NCBI RefSeq assembly: GCF_007556585.1
Contig: NZ_VJNA01000008.1
Location: 46,352-110,351, forward strand
Length of the DNA: 64,000 nt
From: Tepidimonas aquatica
GTDB taxonomy: Bacteria; Pseudomonadota; Gammaproteobacteria; Burkholderiales; Burkholderiaceae_C
Reading direction: 5' to 3'
Made by a program: the position numbers and the translations under genes. The notes below the pieces were generated by a model, which saw nothing but the letters and a program-made list of their open reading frames with translations, made no database searches and was not told the DNA's origin. Shown in pieces: positions 28,027-36,821 of the stretch (within the stretch, counting starts at the first letter, position 1; each line of letters begins with the position of its first letter).

Positions 28027-31000
28027 ATGAGCCCAGCCTCTGCCGCGACCCCTGCCGCATCCCCGTCTGCCGTGGAGCGGCTTGAGCGCGCGCTGCAAAC
28101 GCTGACGGCCTACGCGGTGCCGGTCATGCTGACGTTGCTGACCCTGCTGGCGCTGTGGCGCTGGCCGCAGGAATTGGCCGACGGCACGGACGCGCCCGCG
28201 CTGCCACTGCGCACGATGTTCACCGCCGAGGGGCGCGACGCGGCCAGCGTGCTGCCAGCGTTGCGCGGCTTGCCGCCTGCCACGGCACGCGACACCCGAC
28301 TGTCGGAACAGCCGCTGTGGGTATTGATCGAGACGCCGGCCGAGTTGCGCGTCCGCGCTGGCCATGTACTGGATTTTCCGTCGCGGCACGCAACGTCGTT
28401 GCAATGCTGGGACGCCGCCACGCTGCAGCCGCTGGGGGCCGTCGACCGCATGCGTGGCACGACGGCTTCGGGGGCGCTGCGGCCTTCGCGCGCCGGGTTC
28501 GTGCTGGATTTGCCCGCCTGGCCCGAGGCCATCGTCTGCCAGGCGCGCTTCACCGGCCCCGGACGGTTGACCGTGCATGCGCTGCCGACCGACGCCGTCG
28601 AGCAGGCCGAACGGCGGTTTCACCGCAACGCCGGCTGGCTCGATGGCGGGCTGTTGATGCTGGCGCTGTTCACGTTGGTGGCTGGCCTCATCAACCGCGA
28701 GCGCAACTACCTGATCTTTGCCGCGTGGCTGGTCATCAACCAGCGCATGGCGGCGCTGTCGGCCGGCTGGGATTACCAATGGCTCGGCCACCTGGTGCCG
28801 ACCGATTGGCTGGTGCCGCTGCGGCGCATCACGCTGGCGCTGTACTCCACCGCCACGGTGGTGCTGTTTCGCTACCTGTTCGAAGCCGACCTGGTGCGTA
28901 TCGGCCTGCTGCGCCCGGTGCGCTGGGTGATCGTGGCCTGCGTGCCGGTGCTGCTGGCCGCGCTGGTGCTGCCATACCGCTGGTTTTTGCCGATCATCTG
29001 GAGCGCCACCGGGCTGGGCGTGCTGGTGCTGGGCTACGCGCTGCTGATGATGCTGGTGCGCACGCGCTCGCGGGTGGCGATGTGGTACGCGGCGGCGATG
29101 GGCATCGCACTGGCGGCCAGCGTCTACGAGGTGATCGCAGCCGCGGCGGGGCTCAAGGGGCTGCTGGACTCGTTCAACAGCGTCACAGCGGCGCTGGCGT
29201 CGAGCCTGCTGGCCTCGCTGGCCATTGCCGAGCAGTTTCGGCTCGAGCACGAGCAGCGTCTGGCGCTGCAGGCCGAACTGCAACACACCTTCGACTTCAT
29301 CCCGATTGGCCTGTTTACGCTGGACGCGCAGGGGCGCTTTTTGAGCGCCAACCCCGCCATGCACACGCTGCTGCAACGCCCGCTGGAGCTGGAAGGACAG
29401 CGCTGGGACGCGATTTTTCCGGCGGCGGATTGGACCAAGCTCAGCGGCGGCGCCGAGCCCGGACAGACGGTCGAGTTCGAAACCGGGCTGGCCGGGGCCG
29501 ACGGTGGCGGTCAGCGCTTTTTGGTGCGCGCCGCACGTGCGGGCGACACCATCGAAGGCACGCTGCAAGACATCTCCGACCGCGTGCGGGCGCACGAACA
29601 CCTGCAATTTCTAGCGGACCACGACCCGCTGACCAAGGTGCTCAACCGGCGCGGCGTCGAAGCCTGCCTGAGCCGTGGCCTGCAGCGGCTGCGCCGCGGC
29701 AAGCCACTGGCGGTGGCGTACCTGGATCTGGACCGCTTCAAGCTCATCAACGACCTGTACGGACACCTGGCCGGCGACGCCGTGCTGCAACAGGTCTGCG
29801 AGCGGGTGCAGGCGCCGCTGGCGCCGCACATGTACCTGGGCCGCGTCGGCGGCGACGAGTTCCTGATCGTCGTGCTCGACACGCCGCTGCACCGTGCCGA
29901 AACGGTCTGCCGCGACATCCTGCTGCGGCTGAGCAGCGAGCCGTACAGCGTCGGCGACCGCGCGTTCCAGGTACGTGGCTCCATCGGCCTGATCGAAGTC
30001 ACCTCCGGCAGTACCGTCAAGGATGTGCTGGCCACGGCCGACCGCGCCTGCCGCCAGGCCAAGCGCAACCCTGCAACCGGGCTCGTGGTCTATGAGCACG
30101 GCGCGCGCGTGTTCCAGGAACACGAAGCGGAGATGCAGCTCGTGCAGCGCCTGGCCGATGGGCACGAGATCGAAGGACTGTTCCTGGAAATGCAGCCGAT
30201 CGTGTCACTGCGCCACCCGCACCAGTCGCTCAACTTCGAAGTGCTGCTGCGCATGATGGACGAACACGGCAGCCGCGTGCCGACCGAGCGCATCATCCGT
30301 GCCGCCGAGCACGCGGGCCGCATGAGCACCATCGACCGCTGGGTGCTGTCGGGCACGCTGCGCTGGCTGGACGAACACCGCGACAAGCTGCCCGCCAGCC
30401 AGTTGGTGTGCGTCAACGTCAGCGGCGCCTCGCTCAACGACGAGCGCTTCATCCACGACGTCTACACGCTGCTGCTGCAGCACGCGCAGGTGGCGTCGCG
30501 CCTGTGTCTGGAAATCACCGAAAGTGTGGCCCTGCACGACGTCGGCAACACGCGGCGCTTCATCGACCGTGTGCGCAGCTACGGTGCGCGCGTGGCGCTG
30601 GACGACTTTGGCGCCGGCTACACGTCGTTTTCGTACCTCAAGGACTTGCCGGCCGACATCCTCAAGATCGACGGCAGCTTCATCGTCAACATGACGCGCC
30701 ACCCGGCCAACGTCGCCATCGTCGAAGCCATCGTCAGCCTGGCGCAAAACCTCGGCATGAAAACCATCGCCGAGTGGGCCGAGGACTACGACACCGTCGA
30801 AACGCTGGCCGAAATCGGCGTGGACTACGTGCAAGGCTGGGCGCTGTCGCACCCCGTGACCCCGCAGCGCATCCTGAGCGCGCGCAGCGGCGCCGACTTC
30901 ATCTCGGATGAGCGCATCCGCGTCTACCTCGACACCCGCCCGGCCGACGACGAGCTGGCCGAAGTCGACTGGGTGCTGGGTCAGCCGACCGTGCCACCGT

Positions 31001-31029
31001 CGCCAGCATCGAGCTCGATGTCCGGGTGA
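28027..31029 (+). CDS. membrane diguanylate cyclase/phosphodiesterase (7TM - PAS - GGDEF - EAL)
   Basis: About 1000 aa. One N-terminal membrane helix (residues ~20-45), a periplasmic region (~50-205), seven or so helices (~208-410; 7TMR-DISM-like), a PAS-like segment (~425-530), GGDEF (intact motif at 608-612, RVGGDEF) and EAL. The EAL signature reads EVL (E738-V739-L740), but VNVSG, LEITES, DDFGAGYTSFSYL and ILKIDGSF are kept, so phosphodiesterase activity is possible. No RxxD inhibitory site precedes GGDEF. ATG 28027 is preferred; the frame is open to a TTG at 27949. The last 49 bases overlap the convergent FeeM-like gene. Confidence 0.9.
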   Translation: MSPASAATPAASPSAVERLERALQTLTAYAVPVMLTLLTLLALWRWPQELADGTDAPALPLRTMFTAEGRDAASVLPALRGLPPATARDTRLSEQPLWVLIETPAELRVRAGHVLDFPSRHATSLQCWDAATLQPLGAVDRMRGTTASGALRPSRAGFVLDLPAWPEAIVCQARFTGPGRLTVHALPTDAVEQAERRFHRNAGWLDGGLLMLALFTLVAGLINRERNYLIFAAWLVINQRMAALSAGWDYQWLGHLVPTDWLVPLRRITLALYSTATVVLFRYLFEADLVRIGLLRPVRWVIVACVPVLLAALVLPYRWFLPIIWSATGLGVLVLGYALLMMLVRTRSRVAMWYAAAMGIALAASVYEVIAAAAGLKGLLDSFNSVTAALASSLLASLAIAEQFRLEHEQRLALQAELQHTFDFIPIGLFTLDAQGRFLSANPAMHTLLQRPLELEGQRWDAIFPAADWTKLSGGAEPGQTVEFETGLAGADGGGQRFLVRAARAGDTIEGTLQDISDRVRAHEHLQFLADHDPLTKVLNRRGVEACLSRGLQRLRRGKPLAVAYLDLDRFKLINDLYGHLAGDAVLQQVCERVQAPLAPHMYLGRVGGDEFLIVVLDTPLHRAETVCRDILLRLSSEPYSVGDRAFQVRGSIGLIEVTSGSTVKDVLATADRACRQAKRNPATGLVVYEHGARVFQEHEAEMQLVQRLADGHEIEGLFLEMQPIVSLRHPHQSLNFEVLLRMMDEHGSRVPTERIIRAAEHAGRMSTIDRWVLSGTLRWLDEHRDKLPASQLVCVNVSGASLNDERFIHDVYTLLLQHAQVASRLCLEITESVALHDVGNTRRFIDRVRSYGARVALDDFGAGYTSFSYLKDLPADILKIDGSFIVNMTRHPANVAIVEAIVSLAQNLGMKTIAEWAEDYDTVETLAEIGVDYVQGWALSHPVTPQRILSARSGADFISDERIRVYLDTRPADDELAEVDWVLGQPTVPPSPASSSMSG

Positions 31030-31721
31030 TCGGTGTTGAACCAAAAGTCGTACAGCGGGTGACCCGCTCCCTCGAAGCGCGCGGTGGCGATGTCGCAGTA
31101 CATCACACGGTGCGGCAGCCCAAACACGTGTTCCAGCGGCACGAACCCCTTGGCCGGGTCGACATCGCGGAACATCAGCCGCGCGTACTGCCGGTCCAGC
31201 GGCGAGCGCGCCGTCACCAGCACGTAACGCACCCCGGCGCGTTCGCACCAACAGTAGGCGGCCTTCAGCATCACGGTCTTGACCAGCCGGCTGTCGGCGC
31301 GCTGCGTCACCGCCAGCCGTGTCACCTCGGCGCAGCGGGCGCCGGCCATCCACGCCGGCAGCTCGAACGACTGCTGCAACGCCAGCGGCCGGTGCTCGTT
31401 GGTCTGGATGCGCAGCGTGCCCAGCAATTCGCCATCGGCGCGGGATTCGGCCATCAGCACCGCCACGCCCGGCGCCAGGTCCAACGGATCGACCTGCAGC
31501 AGCCCTTGCGTCAGCGCAGCCGGCAAGTGGCGCGCGTAAGCGTCGTAGCGCAGTTGCGCCACGCGGCGTAAATCGGCCTGGCGGCGCGTCACGCGGATCC
31601 GGAACGGCAACCGCTCGCGGCGCATCGCGATATCGTGCTCGGCATGCCACGCCGGCGCCGGCACGGCGTACCAGCCGGCGCGCGGCACGATGGCGGGTTC
31701 GTGGGACGTTGGCGCTTGCAT
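30981..31721 (-). CDS. FeeM/GNAT-like N-acyl amino acid synthase family protein
   Basis: 246 aa. The FRIRVTRRQADLRRVAQLRYDAYARHLP segment (about residues 40-67), EVTRLAVTQRADSRLVKTVMLKAAYCWCERAG, and RLMFRDVDPAKGF resemble the FeeM/autoinducer-synthase branch of the GNAT fold. FeeM enzymes join acyl groups from acyl-ACP to amino acids; acyl-homoserine lactone synthases are cousins. No signal peptide, so cytoplasmic. It converges on the GGDEF-EAL gene with a 49-base tail overlap; a signalling or lipid role is plausible but not shown. Membership is judged from motif shape only. Confidence 0.65.
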   Translation of the reverse strand: MQAPTSHEPAIVPRAGWYAVPAPAWHAEHDIAMRRERLPFRIRVTRRQADLRRVAQLRYDAYARHLPAALTQGLLQVDPLDLAPGVAVLMAESRADGELLGTLRIQTNEHRPLALQQSFELPAWMAGARCAEVTRLAVTQRADSRLVKTVMLKAAYCWCERAGVRYVLVTARSPLDRQYARLMFRDVDPAKGFVPLEHVFGLPHRVMYCDIATARFEGAGHPLYDFWFNTDHPDIELDAGDGGTVG

Positions 31722-31927
31722 GGTGGTCTCCTACGGTGCAACGGCGACGGTTTCACTGTAGGCAAGCCGGCGCGGCGCTGGAGTCAGCCGCGCACTGTTT
31801 GTGCTGTCAGGTTTTTTCCGACACCGGCGTCAGGCCCGGCCCTACCGGCGTCCGCGCCACGACCAGCGGCCACCCAGCCCATGCCCCTGCCACATGCCCG
31901 CGCGGCTACAATGGCGGCCACGCCTGC

Positions 31928-31970
31928 GGAAGTGTGGCCGAGTGGTTGAAGGCACCGGTCTTGAAAACAG
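31928..31970 (+). pseudogene. 5' half of a tRNA-Ser gene (partial repeat)
   Basis: The 43 bases match the acceptor 5' strand, D arm and anticodon loop (CTTGAAA, UGA) of a tRNA-Ser, then stop at ACAGTTGTA; the 3' anticodon strand, variable arm, T arm and 3' acceptor strand are missing. The bases are close to, but not the same as, the 5' half of the intact tRNA-Ser six bases further on (for example GGCCGAGTGG against GGCAGAGTGG), so it is not a recent exact copy. It cannot fold into a tRNA by itself. Confidence 0.75.
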
Positions 31971-31975
31971 TTGTA

Positions 31976-32063
31976 GGAAGCGTGGCAGAGTGGTCGATTG
32001 CACTGGTCTTGAAAACCAGCAACGGGCAACCGTTCGTGAGTTCGAATCTCACCGCTTCCGCCA
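31976..32063 (+). tRNA. tRNA-Ser (anticodon UGA)
   Basis: Complete class II tRNA: acceptor GGAAGCG/CGCTTCC, anticodon loop CTTGAAA between CTGGT and ACCAG, long variable arm (AACGG/CCGTT), T arm GTGAG TTCGAAT CTCAC, discriminator G and encoded CCA. It directly follows a half copy of a related tRNA-Ser and ends 5 bases before the stop codon of the convergent permease gene. Confidence 0.95.
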
Positions 32064-32068
32064 CCGTC

Positions 32069-33274
32069 TCACTCATGCCGCAGCGCCTCAATGGGGTCCA
32101 GCCGGGCGGCGCGGCGGGCGGGGAAGTAGCCAAACGCCACGCCGATGAGCGCCGCCACGGTGAACGCCAGGACGTTGATGGCGGGTTCGAAAACGAATGG
32201 TACGTCCATCGCCAGACTGAGCCCAACACTGGCGGCCAGCGCCAGCAGCAGCCCCACCAGCCCGCCAAACGCCGCCAGCACCACCGCCTCGACGAGGAAT
32301 TGGCCCATCACCTCGCGCTCGCGCGCGCCGATGGCCAGGCGCAGGCCAATTTCACGCGTGCGCTCGGTGACGCTGACCAGCATGATGTTCATGATGCCAA
32401 TGCCGCCCACCACGAGGCTGACCGCGGCCACCGCGCCCAGCAGCATCGTCATGATGCGGGTCGTGCCGGCCATCGTGTCGGCCAGCTGGGCAGTGTCCAG
32501 GATGTTGAAGTTGTCCTCCTCGCCGTCGGCCAGGCTGCGGCGTTCGCGCAGCACGGCACGTAGGGCGGCCTTGACGGCGTCGGCGTCGGCACCGTCTTGC
32601 ATCGACACGTGCAGTGTGAACACGCGCGTGTGGCCCACCACGCGGCGGTGCAGCGTGGTGATCGGCATCAGCACGAAGTCGTCCTGGTCCTGACCAAACG
32701 CGCCGGTGCCCTTGGGGGCGAGCACACCCACCACCTCGCACGGGATCTGGCGCACGCGCACGCTGGCGCCCACCGGTGAGCTGGTGCCAAAGAGCTCGCG
32801 CTGCACCGTCTCGCCCAGGATGCACACCGCCGCGCCAACGCGTTGCTCGTCGTCGGTGAACGGGCGGCCGTCGGCCAGGGTCCAGTTGTTGGTCAGCATC
32901 CAGTCCGCCGAGCCGCCGATCAGGCTGGCGCTCCAGTTGCGACCGTTGGCCACCACTGCGCCGCTGGAGCGTGTCTCGGCCGCCACCGCCAGCACCCCCG
33001 GCACCTGGGTGGCGATGGCGTGGGCGTCGGCCAGCTTGAACGACGGCGCGCCACCCGAGCCACCCGGCCCCAGGCGCTGCCCGGGGCGCACCTGCAGCAG
33101 GTTGACGCCCAGGCTGGCGATTTGCGTCTGGATGGCGCGCGTGGCGCCGTTGCCGACCGTGACCATCGTCACCACGGCGGCCACGCCAATGACCACGCCC
33201 AGCACCGTCAGAAACGAGCGCAGCAGGTTGCGCCGGATCGAGCGCAGTGCCAGCAGCAAGGTGTTGAACCACAT
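32069..33274 (-). CDS. MacB-like ABC transporter permease
   Basis: 401 aa. One N-terminal helix (LRSFLTVLGVVIGVAAVVTM, residues ~18-37), a large periplasmic MacB_PCD domain (~40-265) and three C-terminal helices (FtsX domain) ending in FPARRAARLDPIEALRHE, the hallmark of MacB-type exporters. The ATPase is a separate gene here, 5 bases upstream, whereas E. coli MacB is one fused protein. Together with the adaptor and the outer-membrane factor genes upstream it forms a tripartite efflux system. The C-terminal end lies against tRNA-Ser. Confidence 0.93.
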   Translation of the reverse strand: MWFNTLLLALRSIRRNLLRSFLTVLGVVIGVAAVVTMVTVGNGATRAIQTQIASLGVNLLQVRPGQRLGPGGSGGAPSFKLADAHAIATQVPGVLAVAAETRSSGAVVANGRNWSASLIGGSADWMLTNNWTLADGRPFTDDEQRVGAAVCILGETVQRELFGTSSPVGASVRVRQIPCEVVGVLAPKGTGAFGQDQDDFVLMPITTLHRRVVGHTRVFTLHVSMQDGADADAVKAALRAVLRERRSLADGEEDNFNILDTAQLADTMAGTTRIMTMLLGAVAAVSLVVGGIGIMNIMLVSVTERTREIGLRLAIGAREREVMGQFLVEAVVLAAFGGLVGLLLALAASVGLSLAMDVPFVFEPAINVLAFTVAALIGVAFGYFPARRAARLDPIEALRHE

Positions 33275-33279
33275 CGCCG

Positions 33280-34011
33280 TCAGGCCTCCAGGCCGGTCGC
33301 CGCCGTGGTGTCGCGCTGCTCCTCGCGCTCGATGCGGCCGTCGCGAAAGTGCACGATACGCTGCGCGTAGGCGGCGATGTCGGCTTCGTGCGTGACCATC
33401 AGCACGGTGATGCCACGCTCGCGGTTGAGGCGGGTGATGAGCTGCATGATCTCGTGGCTGCGCTGCGAGTCCAGGTTGCCGGTGGGCTCGTCGGCCAGCA
33501 GCACCTGCGGCTGGGTGACGATGGCGCGCGCGATGGCCACGCGCTGCTGCTGGCCCCCGGACAGCTCCGCCGGCGTGTGGTGCTCCCATCCCGCCAGGCC
33601 CACCTCGGCCAACGCGGCGCGCGCGGCGGCGTGGCGCGTGCGCGCGCGCTCGCCGCGGTAAATGAGCGGCAGCTCGACGTTTTCCAGCGCGGTGGTGCGC
33701 GGCAGCAGGTGAAAACCCTGGAAAACAAAACCGAAGTAGCGCCGCCGCAGCAGCGCGCGCTCGTCGCGCGCCAAGCGCTGCACCGCCACGCCCTGGAAGC
33801 GGTATTGCCCGGCGCTGGGGGTGTCGAGTAGGCCGAGGATATTCATCGCCGTGGATTTGCCCGAGCCGCTGGGCCCCATGATGGCGACAAACTCGCCGGC
33901 GCGCACCTCCAGATCGATGCCGCGCAGGGCCTGAAAGGCCGCCGAGCCGCTGCCGTAGGTGCGTTGCACCCCCACCAGGGCGATCAGCGGAGCCGGTGCC
34001 GAGGTGCTCAT
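33280..34011 (-). CDS. MacB-like ABC transporter ATP-binding protein
   Basis: 243 aa with Walker A GPSGSGKS, signature ELSGGQQQRVAIARA, Walker B VLLADEPTGNLD and the LolD/MacB-type VTHEADIAAYA. It powers the mechanotransmission-type permease encoded downstream. Its start overlaps the 3' end of the adaptor gene by 4 bases. Confidence 0.95.
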   Translation of the reverse strand: MSTSAPAPLIALVGVQRTYGSGSAAFQALRGIDLEVRAGEFVAIMGPSGSGKSTAMNILGLLDTPSAGQYRFQGVAVQRLARDERALLRRRYFGFVFQGFHLLPRTTALENVELPLIYRGERARTRHAAARAALAEVGLAGWEHHTPAELSGGQQQRVAIARAIVTQPQVLLADEPTGNLDSQRSHEIMQLITRLNRERGITVLMVTHEADIAAYAQRIVHFRDGRIEREEQRDTTAATGLEA

Positions 34012-35318
34012 CGCGCGCCGCGCCCGTTGCTGCGTTGCTCGACGATCACCGGCAGGCCGTCGGCCAAGCCCTCGCCGCTGACTTCGGTCATGCGACCGTC
34101 GCTGATGCCCACCGTCACCGGCAGCGCCTGCGGCTGGCCGTCACGCAGCACCCAGATCTGGCGCGGCCCGCCGGTGCGGGTGTCGACGCGCACCGTTTTG
34201 CTCCCGGCGCTGGGCGGCTTGGGCATCAACAGGCTGGCCAGCCCACCACCGGCGCTGGGGGCCGTGGGTTCGCTGGGCGCAAAGCGCAGCGCCGTGTTGG
34301 GCACCAGCCACACGTCCTTGCGCTCGGCGGCGCGGATGGTGGCGGTGGCCGTCATGCCGGGCCGCAGCGACAGGTCGTCGTTGGCCACGCCCAGGGAGGC
34401 GCTGTAGGTGACGACGTTGTCGGTCTTGGTGGCGCCGTAGGCGACACGCTCGACCTGCGCCGGGTAGCGCCGCCGCGGATAGGCACTCACCGTGAACGAG
34501 GCGCTTTGACCTTCGCGCACATGGCCGACGTCGGCTTCGTCCACCGCCACGTCGAGCTTGAGGCGGCGCAGATCCTGCGCAATGGTCAGCAGCGTGACCG
34601 CCTGCAGCGACGCCGCCACGGCGTTGCCTGGGTCGACGTTGCGCGCCAGCACCACACCGTCGATGGGCGAGCGGATCGACGCTTTGGCCAGGTTGGTTTC
34701 GTTGGTGGACAGGGTGGCGCGCGCCTGCTCCACCGCCGCCCGGGCCACCTCCTGAGCGGCGCGGGCGCGCTGCAGCGCGGCCTGGGCGGCTTCGAGCTCG
34801 CTGGGCGACGGCGTGGTGCCGCCGCTGAGCTGCGCCAGCGTTTGCAAGCGCTTCAGGTTGGCCTCGGCCTCGGCGGCGGTGGCGTCGGCCTGCGCCACCT
34901 GCGCCTGCGCCGACGCCAGCGCCGCACGCGCGCTGTTGACCTGGTCTTGCAGCTTGGCGGTGTCCAGCACCACCAGCACCTGCCCGCGCTGCACGCGGTC
35001 GTTGACGTCGACCAGCACCTCGCGCACGGTGCCGGACAGCTCGCTGCCGATGTTGACCGAACGCACCGGCTCCAGCGTGCCGTTGGCCGTGACGTTGAGC
35101 ACGAGGTCACCGCGCTTGAGGGGCTCGGTCACGTACACCGGGCGGGCCTGCTCGGCGCTGCGCACCTGCCAGCGCTGCCAGCCCCAGCCTGCGGCCAGCA
35201 GCACCAGCAGCGCGAGCCAAGGCCAGGGTCGCCGCCACAGCGGCCGCGGACGTTCGTCGCCCAGCAAGCGCTGCACGTCGGCGTCGGAAGGGCGTGTCGT
35301 TCGTTTCCACCAAGGCAT
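34008..35318 (-). CDS. MacA-like periplasmic adaptor (membrane fusion protein)
   Basis: 436 aa. N-terminal anchor helix WPWLALLVLLAAGWGW (about residues 32-47), then a barrel-sandwich (GTLEPVRSVNIGSELSG), a long alpha-helical hairpin rich in Ala/Gln/Glu (~105-195) and the returning lipoyl half ASIRSPIDGVVLARNVDPGN. It would bridge the ABC permease to the outer-membrane channel. ATG at 35318 gives a normal cytoplasmic tip; it sits 7 bases downstream of the outer-membrane factor gene. Confidence 0.92.
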   Translation of the reverse strand: MPWWKRTTRPSDADVQRLLGDERPRPLWRRPWPWLALLVLLAAGWGWQRWQVRSAEQARPVYVTEPLKRGDLVLNVTANGTLEPVRSVNIGSELSGTVREVLVDVNDRVQRGQVLVVLDTAKLQDQVNSARAALASAQAQVAQADATAAEAEANLKRLQTLAQLSGGTTPSPSELEAAQAALQRARAAQEVARAAVEQARATLSTNETNLAKASIRSPIDGVVLARNVDPGNAVAASLQAVTLLTIAQDLRRLKLDVAVDEADVGHVREGQSASFTVSAYPRRRYPAQVERVAYGATKTDNVVTYSASLGVANDDLSLRPGMTATATIRAAERKDVWLVPNTALRFAPSEPTAPSAGGGLASLLMPKPPSAGSKTVRVDTRTGGPRQIWVLRDGQPQALPVTVGISDGRMTEVSGEGLADGLPVIVEQRSNGRGAR

Positions 35319-35325
35319 ATCAGGG

Positions 35326-36777
35326 TCACCTCGATCGTTCGGGCACCGGGTCGGTGTCGGCGGGTTGCCAGCCCCCACCCAGGGCTTTGAACAGGCGCGC
35401 GTGGTCCGTGGCCCACTGCGCCTGGGCGGCGATGCGCTCGCTGCGCACGGCCAGCCAGCTGCGCTGGGCGTCCAACAGCGTGCGCAGGTCGGTCAGCCCG
35501 GCGCGGTGGCGCAGCGTGGCCTGCTGCAGCGCCGCGGCCGCGGCTTCTTCGGCGGCCAGCAGGTGCTGCACGCGGGCGCGATCGCTGGCGATGGCCACCA
35601 GGGCGTTTTCGACGTCACGCAGCGCCGCCAGCAACGCCCCTTCCAGCGCCGCGCGGGCTTGCTCCAGCGCGGCCTGTTGTTGGCGCACCTGGGCCTGGCG
35701 CTGACCCGCGTCGAACAGCGGCGCGGCGACGCTGGCCACCAGCGCACGGGTCAATGCAGCGGGGTCCAGCAGCTCGCTCACCCGCGGGGCTTGCCAGCTC
35801 AGGCTGCCCGTCAACGTCAGCGTGGGCAACCGGGCCGCGTCGGCCTGCGCCACGCGCGCCGCGGCGGCCTGCCAGCGCGCCCAGGCGGCGGCCACGTCCG
35901 GACGCTGGCGCAGGGTGTCGGCGGGTACCGGCAGGGTCCAGGCCGGCGGCGGCTCGGGCGCACGCTCGGCGGGTTGCGCCAACGGCGCAGCGCCCGCCGG
36001 GCGGCCGGCCAGCAGGTTGAGCGCGTGCAGCGCTTGGCGTGCGCTGGCGTGCAGCGCAGCCACGCTGGCGCGGGTTTGCTCCAGGTTCGCGCGCGCGCTG
36101 TCCAGGTCTTGCTGCGCGCTCAGGCCGGCCTGCACGCGCCACTGGGTCAATTGCACGCTGTCGGTTTGCGCGGCCAGGCTCTGCTGGGCGGTTTGCAGGC
36201 GCTGCTGCGCGCTCCAAAGGTCCCAGTAAGCCGCCGCCACCTCGGCCGCCAGCGACACGCGCGTCCAGGCCAGCGACGCCGCCGTGGCGCGCTCGTCCGC
36301 TTCGCTGGCTTGCACGGCCGCGTTGCGTCGACCCCACAGGTCCAGTTCCCACTGGGCATCGAGCCCGGCACTGACGGCGTGGGCACCGCCCGCCTGGGTG
36401 CGCGCCTGGCGTGCGCCCACGCTGGCATCAACGCTGGGCCAAGTGGCGGCTTGCGCCGCTTCGCGCACCGCGCGGGCTTGCGCCAGCGCGGCCTGGGCCG
36501 CGCGCACGTCGGTGTTGGTTTGCAGCGCCGCCTGCACCCAGGCCGTCAGCGCGGCATCACCCAACCCCTCCCACCAACGCGCCACGTCCCACGCCGATGG
36601 CCCGTCGGGCGGCACCGGCACGGCACCGTCCAGCGCCGTCCACGCGGTCGGCGTCTCGACGCTGAGCACCGGCCCGGGCGCCGGCGGGGCGCTGGCGCAC
36701 CCGGCCAGCGCCAGCATCGGCACCGCCAGCCAGGTTAGGCGCCGGCGCGCGGTCATCGGGTGGGTGGGTGTCGTCAT
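35326..36777 (-). CDS. outer-membrane efflux lipoprotein (NodT/OprM family)
   Basis: 483 aa from the chosen ATG. Lipoprotein signal TWLAVPMLALAGC (lipid-modified Cys at about residue 21), then two outer-membrane-efflux repeats with long Ala/Gln-rich helices (VRAAQAALAQARAVREAAQAA, LDSARANLEQTRASVAAL, LRDVENALVAIASDR). It is the TolC-like channel for the MacAB-type pump encoded next to it. Other in-frame ATGs at 36789 and 36825 are possible; 36777 gives the most natural signal peptide. The 36825 start would overlap the guanine deaminase gene by 4 bases, which would suit coupled translation. Confidence 0.88.
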   Translation of the reverse strand: MTTPTHPMTARRRLTWLAVPMLALAGCASAPPAPGPVLSVETPTAWTALDGAVPVPPDGPSAWDVARWWEGLGDAALTAWVQAALQTNTDVRAAQAALAQARAVREAAQAATWPSVDASVGARQARTQAGGAHAVSAGLDAQWELDLWGRRNAAVQASEADERATAASLAWTRVSLAAEVAAAYWDLWSAQQRLQTAQQSLAAQTDSVQLTQWRVQAGLSAQQDLDSARANLEQTRASVAALHASARQALHALNLLAGRPAGAAPLAQPAERAPEPPPAWTLPVPADTLRQRPDVAAAWARWQAAAARVAQADAARLPTLTLTGSLSWQAPRVSELLDPAALTRALVASVAAPLFDAGQRQAQVRQQQAALEQARAALEGALLAALRDVENALVAIASDRARVQHLLAAEEAAAAALQQATLRHRAGLTDLRTLLDAQRSWLAVRSERIAAQAQWATDHARLFKALGGGWQPADTDPVPERSR

Positions 36778-36821
36778 CGTGGGCGCCATCGTGCCACCGG
36801 TGCACTGCTGCCGTGTGTCGG

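Noticed and set aside
31928..31970. Functional tRNA from the half copy
   Set aside because: It lacks the variable arm, T arm and 3' acceptor strand and cannot pair its acceptor 5' strand.
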